From Candidatus Zixiibacteriota bacterium (GTDB lineage: Bacteria; Zixibacteria; MSB-5A5; GN15; FEB-12): a DNA stretch of 64,000 nt. Positions within the stretch are counted from its first letter, which is position 1, and every line of letters begins with the position of its first letter. Under the pieces are notes generated by a model, which was not told where the DNA came from, searched no databases, and worked only from the letters and a program-made list of their open reading frames with translations. The translations under genes and the position numbers were made by a program. Location of the stretch: NCBI GenBank assembly GCA_024280215.1, contig JAJRQO010000036.1, positions 1 through 64,000 of the forward strand, in the 5' to 3' direction. Of the stretch, positions 26,850 to 36,041 are shown piece after piece.

Positions 26850-28226
26850 ATGGATATATTCAAACCGTTTGCAAAATATTGTTTAGATCCGCTCTTAGCG
26901 TTTCATGAAGGTAGTTCTCATCCAGAGTATTTAGAAGAGTATGAGAAGACACAGTTTATGACAAAAGAGAAAATTGCTGAAAGGCAATTGTTTCTTTTAA
27001 AGAATCTGCTGATTCATGCTTATAAAAATTGTCCATTCTACACGGAACGGTTTGACACCTTTGATTTTAATCCTTATCAGTTGAATGCTCTTTCTGATAT
27101 AAAAAAATTACCCGTCCTAACCAAACAAGATATTCAACAAAATCTTGAAAATATTATAGCGTCCAATTATTCAATGGAACAACTTTCGCTCAATCAAACT
27201 GGTGGTTCGACTGGTTCGCCTCTCAAATTTTATGTCGATTTAGAACGGCTACAATCTCGCAAAGCGTCAACCTATCGTCACGATAGATGGACAGGCTGGG
27301 ATATTGGTGTTAAGACTGCAGTTCTGTGGGGACATCAAAGAGATTTTTTACCACAACAAAACTGGAAAAACAAAATCAGAGACGATTATTACGAACGAAA
27401 ACTTTTCTTGGATACATCTAATATATCAGCAGACAAGATGAAATCATTTGTCTCACAATTGATTCACTTTCAACCAGAAATATATCTTGCCTACGCCAAT
27501 TCAGTTTATTTGTATGCGCGTTATCTCAAAGAGAACAATATCACAGATTATAACCGACCACATGCTATTATAACATCTGCCGAGGTTCTCACACCTGTAC
27601 AACGCACTCTGATAGAGGAAGTTTTCGAGTGCAAAGTTTTTAATCGCTACGGCTGCCGCGAAACATCTATCATCGCCTCTGAATGTTCGGCACATAACGG
27701 AATGCATATTTCATCTGAGACGCTTTTTCTTGAATTTCAAAACAATGGGGAAGATATCGCTACTGGAGAAACAGGTAAAATCATCATCAGTGATCTTCTC
27801 AACTATGGTATGCCTCTTATCCGTTACCAAATTGAAGATGCCGGCACACCACTTGACGGTGACTGCCTATGTGGGCGGACACTTCCACGAATGGACATTA
27901 CTGGTGGACGAATAACTGATTTTTTGGTGACCTCAGAAAGAAAAGTGATTTCGGGAGCATCGATGACGATTTATTTTATTGCAGTCATAGATGGAATCGC
28001 TCAGGCACAAATTATACAAAACTCTCTTGATAATTTGACGTTAAACATCGTAAAAAGCCTTCATTTTTCAGATAAAACTGAAATTGAAATAAAAGAAAAA
28101 ATCGCTCAATACTTTGGTGTATCGATGAAATATACAATTGAATACAAAGACCAAATTAAGTCTACTGCTTCTGGCAAATATCGTTTTTCAATTTCCCATA
28201 TTGACCCTATGGAATTTTTAAGCTAA
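26850..28226 (+). CDS. CapK/PaaK-type adenylate-forming enzyme, copy 1
   Basis: The 458-residue member of the phenylacetate-CoA ligase-like branch of adenylate-forming enzymes has the P-loop N-Q-T-G-G-S-T-G-S-P near residue 115 and the Y-G-C-R-E-T adenine-binding motif near 268. Zinc-binding-type cysteines occur as S-E-C-S-A-H and D-C-L-C-G-R, followed by D-I-T-G-G-R-I-T-D-F. Such proteins (CapK, coenzyme-F390-synthetase-like) are common in capsule loci. They presumably activate an acid for transfer, but the substrate is unknown. It is paralogous to the gene at 29743, on the other side of the O-antigen ligase gene. Confidence 0.82.
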   Translation: MDIFKPFAKYCLDPLLAFHEGSSHPEYLEEYEKTQFMTKEKIAERQLFLLKNLLIHAYKNCPFYTERFDTFDFNPYQLNALSDIKKLPVLTKQDIQQNLENIIASNYSMEQLSLNQTGGSTGSPLKFYVDLERLQSRKASTYRHDRWTGWDIGVKTAVLWGHQRDFLPQQNWKNKIRDDYYERKLFLDTSNISADKMKSFVSQLIHFQPEIYLAYANSVYLYARYLKENNITDYNRPHAIITSAEVLTPVQRTLIEEVFECKVFNRYGCRETSIIASECSAHNGMHISSETLFLEFQNNGEDIATGETGKIIISDLLNYGMPLIRYQIEDAGTPLDGDCLCGRTLPRMDITGGRITDFLVTSERKVISGASMTIYFIAVIDGIAQAQIIQNSLDNLTLNIVKSLHFSDKTEIEIKEKIAQYFGVSMKYTIEYKDQIKSTASGKYRFSISHIDPMEFLS

Positions 28227-28293
28227 TTTTTAAATAGGTCACAAAATAACTGCTTGGTATATTATGACAAAGGTAACAAAATAAGATAAAGCT

Positions 28294-29730
28294 ATGCATA
28301 ACTCATCGAAAAATATTATTACTAATAAGCACATTTTCTATATATCTGTTGTGCTTATTTCTATCGCATCTGGTTTTGCTCTTTCCCTTCCCGCTCCGTA
28401 TAATTTGATTCCATTTGGTGTTATACTCGGTGCTGTCTTCATGATTACGACATTTAAATATCCAATGGTTGGCGTTTATCTCTATATGTTTATATTTTTC
28501 TTCCGCCCACAAGAATGGACACCAATACAACTCCCCTACGAAAAAGTTATTGCCCTTGTCATTATTATGACTCTGCTCATGCATATAACATTTCGAGATA
28601 AAAAGTTTGACTTGTTTCAAATTGATAAAGCACTCTTGGCATTTATGGCAGTTTGTTTTGTATCTATTATTTTTTCAGGTGACATTATGTATTCATGGGA
28701 TGTCTTTTTTGAATTCTTTAAAATATTTTTGGTTTATGTCTTTGCTTCAAGGATTGCCAACACACCAAAACGGTTTAACTCAATCATCTGGCTATTTGTT
28801 CTTTCGCAGGTTTTCTTAGCGGTCTCAACTTCATATAACTACTACACAGGCGGAGCTCAACTCAGTATGGGAATTGACAGAGCAACTGGGCTTGCTGGTG
28901 CCGATGGTGCCTACTCCGATGCAAACTCGGTAGCTAATTCATTAGTTCTGGGTATACCGTTTATATATTTTCTCATGAAATTCCATAAATCAACACTTAT
29001 GAAGCTTTTTCTTATAGGAGTATTAGGTATTACTTGCTGGACAATTATCATAACTGGTTCTCGTGGCGGTATGGTTGGGGTTATTATTATTTCAATGCTC
29101 TTAGCATACACGACAAAATATAGAACGATTTCAACGATAGGTGCAATAGGACTTCTTGCTGTATTTATCGTATTCATGCCGAGCCAATACCGAGAACGTT
29201 TTTCAACAATTTTTCATATCTATGAAGAAGATGGCTCAGGAGCGGCTGAGTCGGCACAAGGTCGTATTGATGGATTGGTAAAAGGTGTCGTCTTTATGTC
29301 GCAAAAACCAGTCTTTGGGTGCGGTATCGGTTCCTTTAAATGGGAAAACAGACAGCAGTACGGAATATGGCTCGATGCCCACAATATGCTCGGTAAACTT
29401 ATGGGAGAACTTGGTCTAATGGGACTCCTGACTTTTGGGTTTTTCTTATATATAATTTTTAAGACCCTTCAAATGATAAAATATATCTATCATAAATATG
29501 AGTGGGAATATGATTTTGAACGAGCTATGATTGACGGCATTAGCTATTCGTTTATAATGCTTGCATTCCAAGGGCTTATTGGGCATAATCTCTTTCGATT
29601 TAATTGGTATATATATGCTTGTTTTGTTGTCATTATAACTATGATAGTAAATCAACGAATAGAAATGGCTAAACTTGCCGAAAAGATAGAACAACCTATA
29701 GACCTTGAAGTTATTGAGAAAAATACATAA
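28294..29730 (+). CDS. O-antigen ligase / polymerase (Wzy_C family) membrane protein
   Basis: The 478-residue protein has about ten to twelve membrane helices. A periplasmic loop after about residue 255 begins with G-S-R-G-G-M-V and carries the Wzy_C signature A-H-N-M-L-G-K-L-M-G-E-L-G-L-M-G around residue 363. Enzymes of this family polymerise flipped repeat units or attach polymer to lipid or protein. Some members occur specifically with exosortase A systems, which fits the nearby exosortase and EpsI. Confidence 0.88.
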   Translation: MHNSSKNIITNKHIFYISVVLISIASGFALSLPAPYNLIPFGVILGAVFMITTFKYPMVGVYLYMFIFFFRPQEWTPIQLPYEKVIALVIIMTLLMHITFRDKKFDLFQIDKALLAFMAVCFVSIIFSGDIMYSWDVFFEFFKIFLVYVFASRIANTPKRFNSIIWLFVLSQVFLAVSTSYNYYTGGAQLSMGIDRATGLAGADGAYSDANSVANSLVLGIPFIYFLMKFHKSTLMKLFLIGVLGITCWTIIITGSRGGMVGVIIISMLLAYTTKYRTISTIGAIGLLAVFIVFMPSQYRERFSTIFHIYEEDGSGAAESAQGRIDGLVKGVVFMSQKPVFGCGIGSFKWENRQQYGIWLDAHNMLGKLMGELGLMGLLTFGFFLYIIFKTLQMIKYIYHKYEWEYDFERAMIDGISYSFIMLAFQGLIGHNLFRFNWYIYACFVVIITMIVNQRIEMAKLAEKIEQPIDLEVIEKNT

Positions 29731-29742
29731 CGGAGAATTTCA

Positions 29743-31104
29743 TTGAGTTTTTATTCAAACATATTACGAAAGACTGCTCTACCATTTTTGCTTTCGAGAG
29801 AGAAACAGTTACCTACACTTGAGCATTTTTCATTTTTGCAAAAAAGTCAGTTCTGGTCAACCGATAAACTTCTTGATTTTCAATGGGCATGTCTCAAAAA
29901 ACTTTTACAGGAAAGTTACGACAATACAATATACTATCGCACCGTTATGGACGAACGAGGATTGACTCCTGACTCATTTAAGTCATTTGATGATATAAAA
30001 AAATTACCCATTCTCACAAGAGAGATAACATTTGACAAACAGGCAGAGTTTTTTTCAAATAAATTCCTTAAATCTTCGCTTCAAGAATTCACCTCAGGTG
30101 GAACAACTGGCCAACGAGCAACTCTCTTTCGTAATCAACAAAGTTTTAATATCAAACTTGCGATGGCATGGCGACACGAAACCTGGATGGGTCGTTTCCC
30201 ATGTGAAAAGATGGCTCTCATTTGGCCAGCTGCAATGGATTTTGTCGATGACGAACCATTTAAAACAAAATTTAAAAATCGCTATCTTCATAGACAAATT
30301 ATGTACAATGCGGGTGGGCTTGATGCCGAGTCATTAAATTTTATCAACAAAGATTTACTCAAATTTAACCCGTCATATATAAAATGTTTCCCATCGGCTC
30401 TTTTTGGATATACTGAATATTGCAATGAACATAATTTAATTCAACCAGCATGTAAAGCAATCCTCTCAACTGGCGAACCTCTTTCTGTTAATCAGAAAAA
30501 ACTTTTTGAACAAACTTATAAATGCCCAGTGTTTGACATGTATGGCTCACGAGAAGTTGGCAATACTTCATCAGAATGTGAAGAGCATGACGGGATGCAT
30601 ATCGCCATGGAAACTTCTTATGTTGAATTTGTACAAGACAACAAAGAAGTCGAGTACAGTACCGAGGGTGAAATGCTTATTACAGATTTAACAAATTTCG
30701 CCTTTCCTCTTATACGATATGCGATAAATGACTACGGTATCCCTATGAAAGAGCCATGTAAGTGTGGTAGAGGATTAGTGCGTATGGATAAAGCATTGGG
30801 AAGGTTGTCTGATGTTCTTTATAAACAAGATGGTACAAAAGTTCTCTCTCATATATTAGGTATCGCCCTGACTATGGAAGGTCCACCTATTGGACAGATG
30901 CAATTTATTCAGAAAACTTATACCGATTTTGTAGTAAAAATTACAAACAAGCCAGAGCCAACCCAGGAAATTTTTGATTTTATCAATAAAGAAATGAAAT
31001 TGTTATTAGGTGATTCACTCAATATAGTTATTGAAGTTGTCGATAAAATACCTAAAGAAAAATCTGGGAAATTCAGATTTGTAAAATGTGAAATTGCCAA
31101 ATAA
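29743..31104 (+). CDS. CapK/PaaK-type adenylate-forming enzyme, copy 2
   Basis: The 453-residue paralogue of the gene at 26850 shares the same architecture: an N-terminal helical part, P-loop-like F-T-S-G-G-T-T-G-Q-R near residue 115, Y-G-S-R-E-V-G near 267, S-E-C-E-E-H-D-G-M-H, P-C-K-C-G-R and D-K-A-L-G-R-L-S-D-V, and a C-terminal lid ending K-S-G-K-F-R-F. The start is TTG with GGAG upstream. The two copies are clearly diverged, so they may activate different acids or act on different acceptors. Confidence 0.82.
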   Translation: MSFYSNILRKTALPFLLSREKQLPTLEHFSFLQKSQFWSTDKLLDFQWACLKKLLQESYDNTIYYRTVMDERGLTPDSFKSFDDIKKLPILTREITFDKQAEFFSNKFLKSSLQEFTSGGTTGQRATLFRNQQSFNIKLAMAWRHETWMGRFPCEKMALIWPAAMDFVDDEPFKTKFKNRYLHRQIMYNAGGLDAESLNFINKDLLKFNPSYIKCFPSALFGYTEYCNEHNLIQPACKAILSTGEPLSVNQKKLFEQTYKCPVFDMYGSREVGNTSSECEEHDGMHIAMETSYVEFVQDNKEVEYSTEGEMLITDLTNFAFPLIRYAINDYGIPMKEPCKCGRGLVRMDKALGRLSDVLYKQDGTKVLSHILGIALTMEGPPIGQMQFIQKTYTDFVVKITNKPEPTQEIFDFINKEMKLLLGDSLNIVIEVVDKIPKEKSGKFRFVKCEIAK

Positions 31105-31122
31105 GCAAGCGGAAGTAAATTG

Positions 31123-32310
31123 ATGAAAATACTAATTATAGATGAAGAGTTTCCATATCCACTTAATTCAGGCAAACGTTTGCGTACAAGTAATCTTACC
31201 TATGAATTAGCATTGACCAACGATGTATCATATTTGGCTTTTGGTGATATTGCAAGCGAAGCAGCAAAGCATTTTAAATCAAAAAATATTCAACCTATAG
31301 CAGTCACCCCAATCAATAATAAGAAATCTGGTCTTTCATTTTATCTCAAACTTATGACCAATCTGTTTTCGTCGGAACCATATATTGTGACATCGCATTA
31401 CTCATCTGAATTTGAAACACAACTGCTCAAACTTATCAATGAACAAAAATTTGATGTGATTATCTGTGAATGGACACCATACGCTCAGTATGTTAAAAAT
31501 ATTACAAAATCAAAATCAATTATAGTTGCTCACAATATCGAATCAGATATTTGGAAACGTTACTATGAAAACGAAAGTAACCCTCTCAAAAGATTTTACA
31601 TTGGGCTGCAATACAAAAAAGTATTAAACTTTGAAAAAAATTGTTTTAAATGGGTTGATGGTGCCACAGCAGTCTCATCGATTGATGCATCATTTATTAA
31701 AAAACTCAATTTACCATACACTCCAGCAATAATCGAAAATGGTGTCGATACCGACTTTTTTACACCGTCTGATACAACTCCACTCCCACATCGTTTAGCT
31801 TTTACAGGCTCGATGGACTGGCGACCAAATCAAGATGCTGCTGAGTTTTTTGCCTCGGAGATTTTACCACTTTTAAAAAAATCTATACCAGATATTGAAG
31901 CATATTTTATCGGAAGGAACCCTCCCCCTCATATTAAAGAGCTCAACAAGATTGACGGTATCACAATAACTGGTATGGTCGATGATGTTCGTACATATAT
32001 TGCTGATGGAAGTTTGTATATCGTCCCGCTCCGTATCGGTGGTGGTTCACGGTTAAAGATACTTGAAGCGATGGGAATGAAAAAACCAATTATCTCAACA
32101 TCGGTTGGTGCTGAAGGTCTTGAAGTAACAGATTTACATGACATATTAATAGCAGATACACCACAAGAATTTTGTGATACGATATTAAAAGCTTTAAAAG
32201 ACAAGGCTCTCTGTGACAAAATTGCTAAAAATGGTTTTTCATTAGTGCATGAAAAATACAAGTGGAGTTCTATCGGCAAAAAGCTGAACAAATATTTATC
32301 CGAGTTATAA
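31123..32310 (+). CDS. GT4 glycosyltransferase, exosortase-system-associated type
   Basis: The 395-residue GT-B enzyme has the N-terminal domain L-I-I-D-E-E-F-P-Y-P-L-N-S-G-K-R, A-H-N-I-E-S near residue 140, and the C-terminal nucleotide-binding half with F-T-G-S-M-D-W-R-P-N and R-I-G-G-G-S-R-L-K-I-L-E-A-M-G. This last pattern is characteristic of the sugar transferases found with PEP-CTERM/EpsH systems (TIGR03087-like). The ATG at 31123 is preferred to the TTG one codon earlier. It probably adds one sugar of the repeat unit. Confidence 0.87.
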   Translation: MKILIIDEEFPYPLNSGKRLRTSNLTYELALTNDVSYLAFGDIASEAAKHFKSKNIQPIAVTPINNKKSGLSFYLKLMTNLFSSEPYIVTSHYSSEFETQLLKLINEQKFDVIICEWTPYAQYVKNITKSKSIIVAHNIESDIWKRYYENESNPLKRFYIGLQYKKVLNFEKNCFKWVDGATAVSSIDASFIKKLNLPYTPAIIENGVDTDFFTPSDTTPLPHRLAFTGSMDWRPNQDAAEFFASEILPLLKKSIPDIEAYFIGRNPPPHIKELNKIDGITITGMVDDVRTYIADGSLYIVPLRIGGGSRLKILEAMGMKKPIISTSVGAEGLEVTDLHDILIADTPQEFCDTILKALKDKALCDKIAKNGFSLVHEKYKWSSIGKKLNKYLSEL

Positions 32311-32313
32311 CCT

Positions 32314-33450
32314 ATGCTAATCGATAAAAAGAAACTATCAATTCTGCATCTTCGTGCTTCCAATTTTTATGGAGGTCCCGAACGTCAATTGCATTATCAT
32401 GCCAAGCATGCACAAGCCGAGAACTGTCATGTGGTAATATCATCGTTCACAGAGAACAATCAATCACCAGAATTTATCAGACGGATTTCAGAAGACAACA
32501 TCCCTACCCATACATTTGAAGTTGACTCTGCCTATGACCGCTCTGCAATACAAAAGATAAAAACATATTTGCAAGAGAACAATATCGATATTATCTGCAC
32601 TCATGATTATCGTACACATTTTTATGGAATGTTTGCGACAAAAAATATAGAAACAAAATGGATTGCGTTCTCTCGTGGTATGACAAAAGAGAATATAAAA
32701 ATAAAACTGTTTACGTTTTTTGAAAAATATATCATAAAGAAAGCAGACTATCTGGTTGCAGTATCAGAATCTCAAAAACAAAAACTTATTACACAGGGTA
32801 TTGATGAGAATAAAATCAAAACGGTACATAATGCAATTGATGTTAGCTTAGTTGATAATATTAAACCAATTTCGTTACATAAACAGTTTCATCTTCCGAA
32901 TGATTCTATTGTTTTGATTAGTGGAGGACGATTTTCTACTGAAAAAGGTCAGATTGATTTTGTCAAGGCTGCCAAAATTGCTCTTGAACAAAACAGTAAA
33001 CTAAGATTTGTACTCTTTGGTGATGGACCTGATTTGGAAAAAATCAATACCTATATTGACACAAACAATCTCAACGAATATATAATCTGTCCTGGATTTG
33101 AAAAATCTATATTAAGTTATATTCAATCAGCCGATATATTGGTCAATCCATCGCTCTCTGAAGGACTTCCTAATATTGTTTTAGAATCGATGGCATCTGA
33201 AACTCCTGTCATAGCAACCAATGTTGGCGGATTGGCTGAAATAATCGTCTCTAACAAAAGCGGTATTTTAGTACCATCGCAAGATTGTGCTGCTTTGGCA
33301 AGTGCAATAATTTCTTTAACTACCGATAAGGATATGAAAGAGAAATTTAAATTAAATGGTCGACAAACAATTATTGATTCATTTAATTTTAAAAGCCAAA
33401 ACCAAAAACTCATAAAACTTTATAACAGGGTTGCTACTAAAAATGCCTGA
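32314..33450 (+). CDS. GT4 glycosyltransferase
   Basis: The 378-residue GT-B-fold protein has an N-terminal F-Y-G-G-P-E-R-Q-L donor-proximal glycine-rich loop near residue 18. S-G-G-R-F-S-T-E-K-G begins the C-terminal domain, and the E-x7-E motif lies in S-E-G-L-P-N-I-V-L-E-S-M-A. It lies 3 bp after the previous glycosyltransferase and overlaps the next by 8 bases, so all three are coexpressed. Donor and acceptor cannot be read from sequence. Confidence 0.88.
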   Translation: MLIDKKKLSILHLRASNFYGGPERQLHYHAKHAQAENCHVVISSFTENNQSPEFIRRISEDNIPTHTFEVDSAYDRSAIQKIKTYLQENNIDIICTHDYRTHFYGMFATKNIETKWIAFSRGMTKENIKIKLFTFFEKYIIKKADYLVAVSESQKQKLITQGIDENKIKTVHNAIDVSLVDNIKPISLHKQFHLPNDSIVLISGGRFSTEKGQIDFVKAAKIALEQNSKLRFVLFGDGPDLEKINTYIDTNNLNEYIICPGFEKSILSYIQSADILVNPSLSEGLPNIVLESMASETPVIATNVGGLAEIIVSNKSGILVPSQDCAALASAIISLTTDKDMKEKFKLNGRQTIIDSFNFKSQNQKLIKLYNRVATKNA

Positions 33451-34582
33451 ACCGATTAAAATTGCATATATTATTGACACCCTGGAGACACCATCAGCAG
33501 GTACTGAAAAACAACTGCTCTATTTGCTTAATGGTTTGAACAGAGACAAGGTCTCACCATACTTGGTCTGTTTTTATCAATCAGAATGGATGAAGACACA
33601 AACATTTGAGTTTCCAGTTTATTATTTAAATTTACGAAGTTTTTTATCTTCTGATATTTTTAAAGCATACAAGCTTTTTAAGACATTACATATGACACAA
33701 CAATTCGATATAGTGCAAACATTTTTTAAAGATGGAAATATATTTGGAACTTCAGCGGCACATTTTGCGAAAGTTCCTGTCATAGTCTCGAGCAGACGTA
33801 ACATCGGTTATTGGCACAATAAACTGCAGATTACTATTTTACGATTTCTGCAAAAATGGACGACTCACTATTTAGCTAACTCCCAAGCAGCAGTTGATAT
33901 GACAATGGACATTGAACAAGCTCATAACGATAAATTTAAAATTATCTATAATGGTCTTGATCTCAAACAATTTGAATCTGTTGAGCGTACAATTACAATG
34001 ACTCAGAGAGAACAATGGAATTGCTGTGAACAAGATATTATCATTGGTGTAGTTGCCAACTTACGTCCAGTAAAAAGACTTTATACAGTTGTAGAATCGG
34101 CAAAAGAACTAACAAAAAAATATAAAAATCTTAAATTTGTATTTATCGGCGAGGGCTCTGATCGTGAATCACTTGAGACTCTTATAGAGAGTTATAATCT
34201 TTCAGAACACTTTATTCTCCCAGGTGCCTCCCAAGAGATACCAGCGATTCTTTCTGCTTTTGATATAGCAGTACTGCCATCATCAAACGAATCATTTTCA
34301 AACTCCCTCATAGAGTACATGGCATCGGAACTACCAATAGTAGCAACTAAAATAGGTGGTAACTCAGAAGCAATCGAACATAATCAAAACGGACTTTTAT
34401 ATACTTTAGAAGATGAAAATGGTCTTACCGAATCTCTTAAAATAATATTGGACAACAAAGAAAAAGCACAAGCTCTTGCAGGACAAGCAAAAGAAAAAGC
34501 ATTCTCTGAGTATTCAATTGAAAAAATGATTTCAAATCATGAAAATTTTTACCAATCAATAAAGTTGCGAGGTTCATTTTGA
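33443..34582 (+). CDS. GT4 glycosyltransferase
   Basis: The 379-residue GT-B-fold enzyme has P-S-A-G-T-E-K-Q-L as N-terminal loop, V-A-N-L-R-P-V-K-R at the start of the C-terminal domain, and S-S-N-E-S-F-S-N-S-L-I-E-Y-M-A as the E-x7-E region, where the first Glu is kept and the second aligns with the E of I-E-Y. The ATG at 33443 overlaps the preceding stop by 8 bases; an in-frame TTG lies 12 bases earlier. This is the third consecutive glycosyltransferase in the operon. Confidence 0.86.
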   Translation: MPEPIKIAYIIDTLETPSAGTEKQLLYLLNGLNRDKVSPYLVCFYQSEWMKTQTFEFPVYYLNLRSFLSSDIFKAYKLFKTLHMTQQFDIVQTFFKDGNIFGTSAAHFAKVPVIVSSRRNIGYWHNKLQITILRFLQKWTTHYLANSQAAVDMTMDIEQAHNDKFKIIYNGLDLKQFESVERTITMTQREQWNCCEQDIIIGVVANLRPVKRLYTVVESAKELTKKYKNLKFVFIGEGSDRESLETLIESYNLSEHFILPGASQEIPAILSAFDIAVLPSSNESFSNSLIEYMASELPIVATKIGGNSEAIEHNQNGLLYTLEDENGLTESLKIILDNKEKAQALAGQAKEKAFSEYSIEKMISNHENFYQSIKLRGSF

Positions 34583-35163
34583 AACGTATTGTTAAATTTA
34601 TAGTTATAGCTTTCTTCTATATTTTTATGCTTCCTTTTGGCATCCCAGCAAAACTTACTTATAAGCTTTTTGGTTCGCAAATATTGTTTCAAATGTTTGG
34701 TGAGTTCCTTTCTCTTATTCCAAGTTTTCCTGGATATTTTAGCCGAGGTTGTTATTACCAAATGACTCTTGCTCAAGCAGATGTAGAACTTTTCATTGCT
34801 TTTGGTTCATATATTTCAAAGATTGAAACAAGAATTGGCAAAGGGGTTGGAATTGGGGGACATACCACAATAGGATTTGCTGATATAGGTGATGATACTG
34901 TCATTGCAAATTTTGTTTCAATACTTTCTGGGAGCAGACAGCACAATTTTGATGACCCTAACACTTCAATTGCTGACACCGAAAATAAATTTGACAAAAT
35001 GATTATTGGCAAAGGTGTATTCATTGGTGACCAGTCTGTTATTATGGCAAATATCGGTGAAAAATCAATTGTCGGTGCGGGTTCTGTGGTTGTCAAAGAA
35101 ATCCCACCATACTCAATTGCTGTTGGCAATCCTGCTAAAGTAATCAAAGAAAGAGCTAAATAA
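34579..35163 (+). CDS. Membrane-associated hexapeptide acyltransferase, paralogue 1
   Basis: The 194-residue protein has an N-terminal hydrophobic segment (about residues 4-22), then a left-handed beta helix with I-G-K-G-V-G-I-G-G-H, I-G-D-D-T-V-I, S-R-Q-H-N-F and I-G-K-G-V-F-I-G-D repeats, ending Y-S-I-A-V-G-N-P-A-K. The His in R-Q-H-N-F is the likely catalytic base. Paralogues lie at 35214 and 41340, and all share the unusual membrane-proximal N terminus. TTG start overlapping the previous stop by 4 bases. It probably acylates a lipid-linked glycan at the membrane. Confidence 0.82.
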   Translation: MKRIVKFIVIAFFYIFMLPFGIPAKLTYKLFGSQILFQMFGEFLSLIPSFPGYFSRGCYYQMTLAQADVELFIAFGSYISKIETRIGKGVGIGGHTTIGFADIGDDTVIANFVSILSGSRQHNFDDPNTSIADTENKFDKMIIGKGVFIGDQSVIMANIGEKSIVGAGSVVVKEIPPYSIAVGNPAKVIKERAK

Positions 35164-35174
35164 TTTTTCAAATA

Positions 35175-35208
35175 TTCCTATATATATACTAAAGACTCTA
35201 TATAGGAA
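35175..35208 (+). promoter_or_regulatory. Hairpin that overlaps the ribosome site of the second acyltransferase
   Basis: Arms TTCCTATATA and CTATATAGGAA can pair across a short loop. The right arm contains the AGGAA that acts as ribosome site for the ATG at 35214, so folding would hide it. This suggests translational control, or RNA processing between the two acyltransferase genes. Confidence 0.4.
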
Positions 35209-35213
35209 CAACG

Positions 35214-35867
35214 ATGAAAAAGTTTTTTAAATTTACGATTCTCTCTATACTATTTCTTTTTACTGCTCCATTTGGATATAGTTCTAAACTCATCTATAAA
35301 ACGACAAAGTCTTCCCTCTTGTATGATATTTTTGCCCAATTTTTTGCATTGGTACCAGGAATTATAGGAACATTTGTTCGTGCGTCATTTTATAAACAGA
35401 CTCTCAAAAAATCTTATCTTGATTTGGATATTGGATTTTGTTCTTTCTTTTCAAAAATTGAAACTGAAGTTGGACGTGGTGTCCTTATTACTGGTCATAC
35501 CCAAATCGGGTTTGCTCATATCGGTGATTATGCGGTTATTGCCAATTATGTTTCGATACTCTCTGGGCGGTATCAACACAACTTTACTGACCCAACAAAA
35601 AAAATCACTGACGAAATCAACGACATCTATAATTGTATTTCTATCGGTGCTCACAGCTTCATAGGTGACAACTCAACAGTAATGGCAAGTATTGGAGACC
35701 ATACAATCGTAGGTGCGGCAAGCAATGTTATCAAACCTTTACCACCATATACCGTCGCAGTTGGCAACCCAGCAAAAATTGTAAAACACAGAATTAGGAA
35801 TCAACAGTCTCCTCTGTATAAAAAAAAGAGAACTGTTCAAAATTCGGACATAAACTCAAACATTTAG
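35214..35867 (+). CDS. Membrane-associated hexapeptide acyltransferase, paralogue 2
   Basis: The 217-residue homologue of the preceding gene shares its layout: N-terminal hydrophobic segment with T-A-P-F-G-Y-S-S-K-L, then hexapeptide repeats with V-G-R-G-V-L-I-T-G-H, I-G-D-Y-A-V-I, R-Y-Q-H-N-F (likely catalytic His) and I-G-A-H-S-F-I-G-D, ending Y-T-V-A-V-G-N-P-A-K. It adds a basic C-terminal tail of about 25 residues. It ends the long plus-strand operon. The role is probably O- or N-acylation of the surface glycan, with the acyl donor unknown. Confidence 0.82.
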   Translation: MKKFFKFTILSILFLFTAPFGYSSKLIYKTTKSSLLYDIFAQFFALVPGIIGTFVRASFYKQTLKKSYLDLDIGFCSFFSKIETEVGRGVLITGHTQIGFAHIGDYAVIANYVSILSGRYQHNFTDPTKKITDEINDIYNCISIGAHSFIGDNSTVMASIGDHTIVGAASNVIKPLPPYTVAVGNPAKIVKHRIRNQQSPLYKKKRTVQNSDINSNI

Positions 35868-35901
35868 ATAATTTCTAAATCTAAAATCAATTTCTATCTT
35901 A

Positions 35902-35929
35902 TTGACATTCAACCACCTACGATTATCAT
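35902..35929 (+). promoter_or_regulatory. Probable promoter of the deacetylase-like/beta-helix operon
   Basis: TTGACA (35902-35907), a 16-base spacer and TATCAT (35924-35929) lie about 110 bases before the ATG at 36042, in the gap after the exopolysaccharide operon. Confidence 0.5.
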
Positions 35930-36041
35930 GGAAAATATGCTGTCAGGCATGAAATTTGAAGTTGAATATAAGAAAATATTTCTGCTTCTTATAGATTGAA
36001 ACGTATAAGTAATCGAAAAGAGAAAGTACTAATTTGAATAT

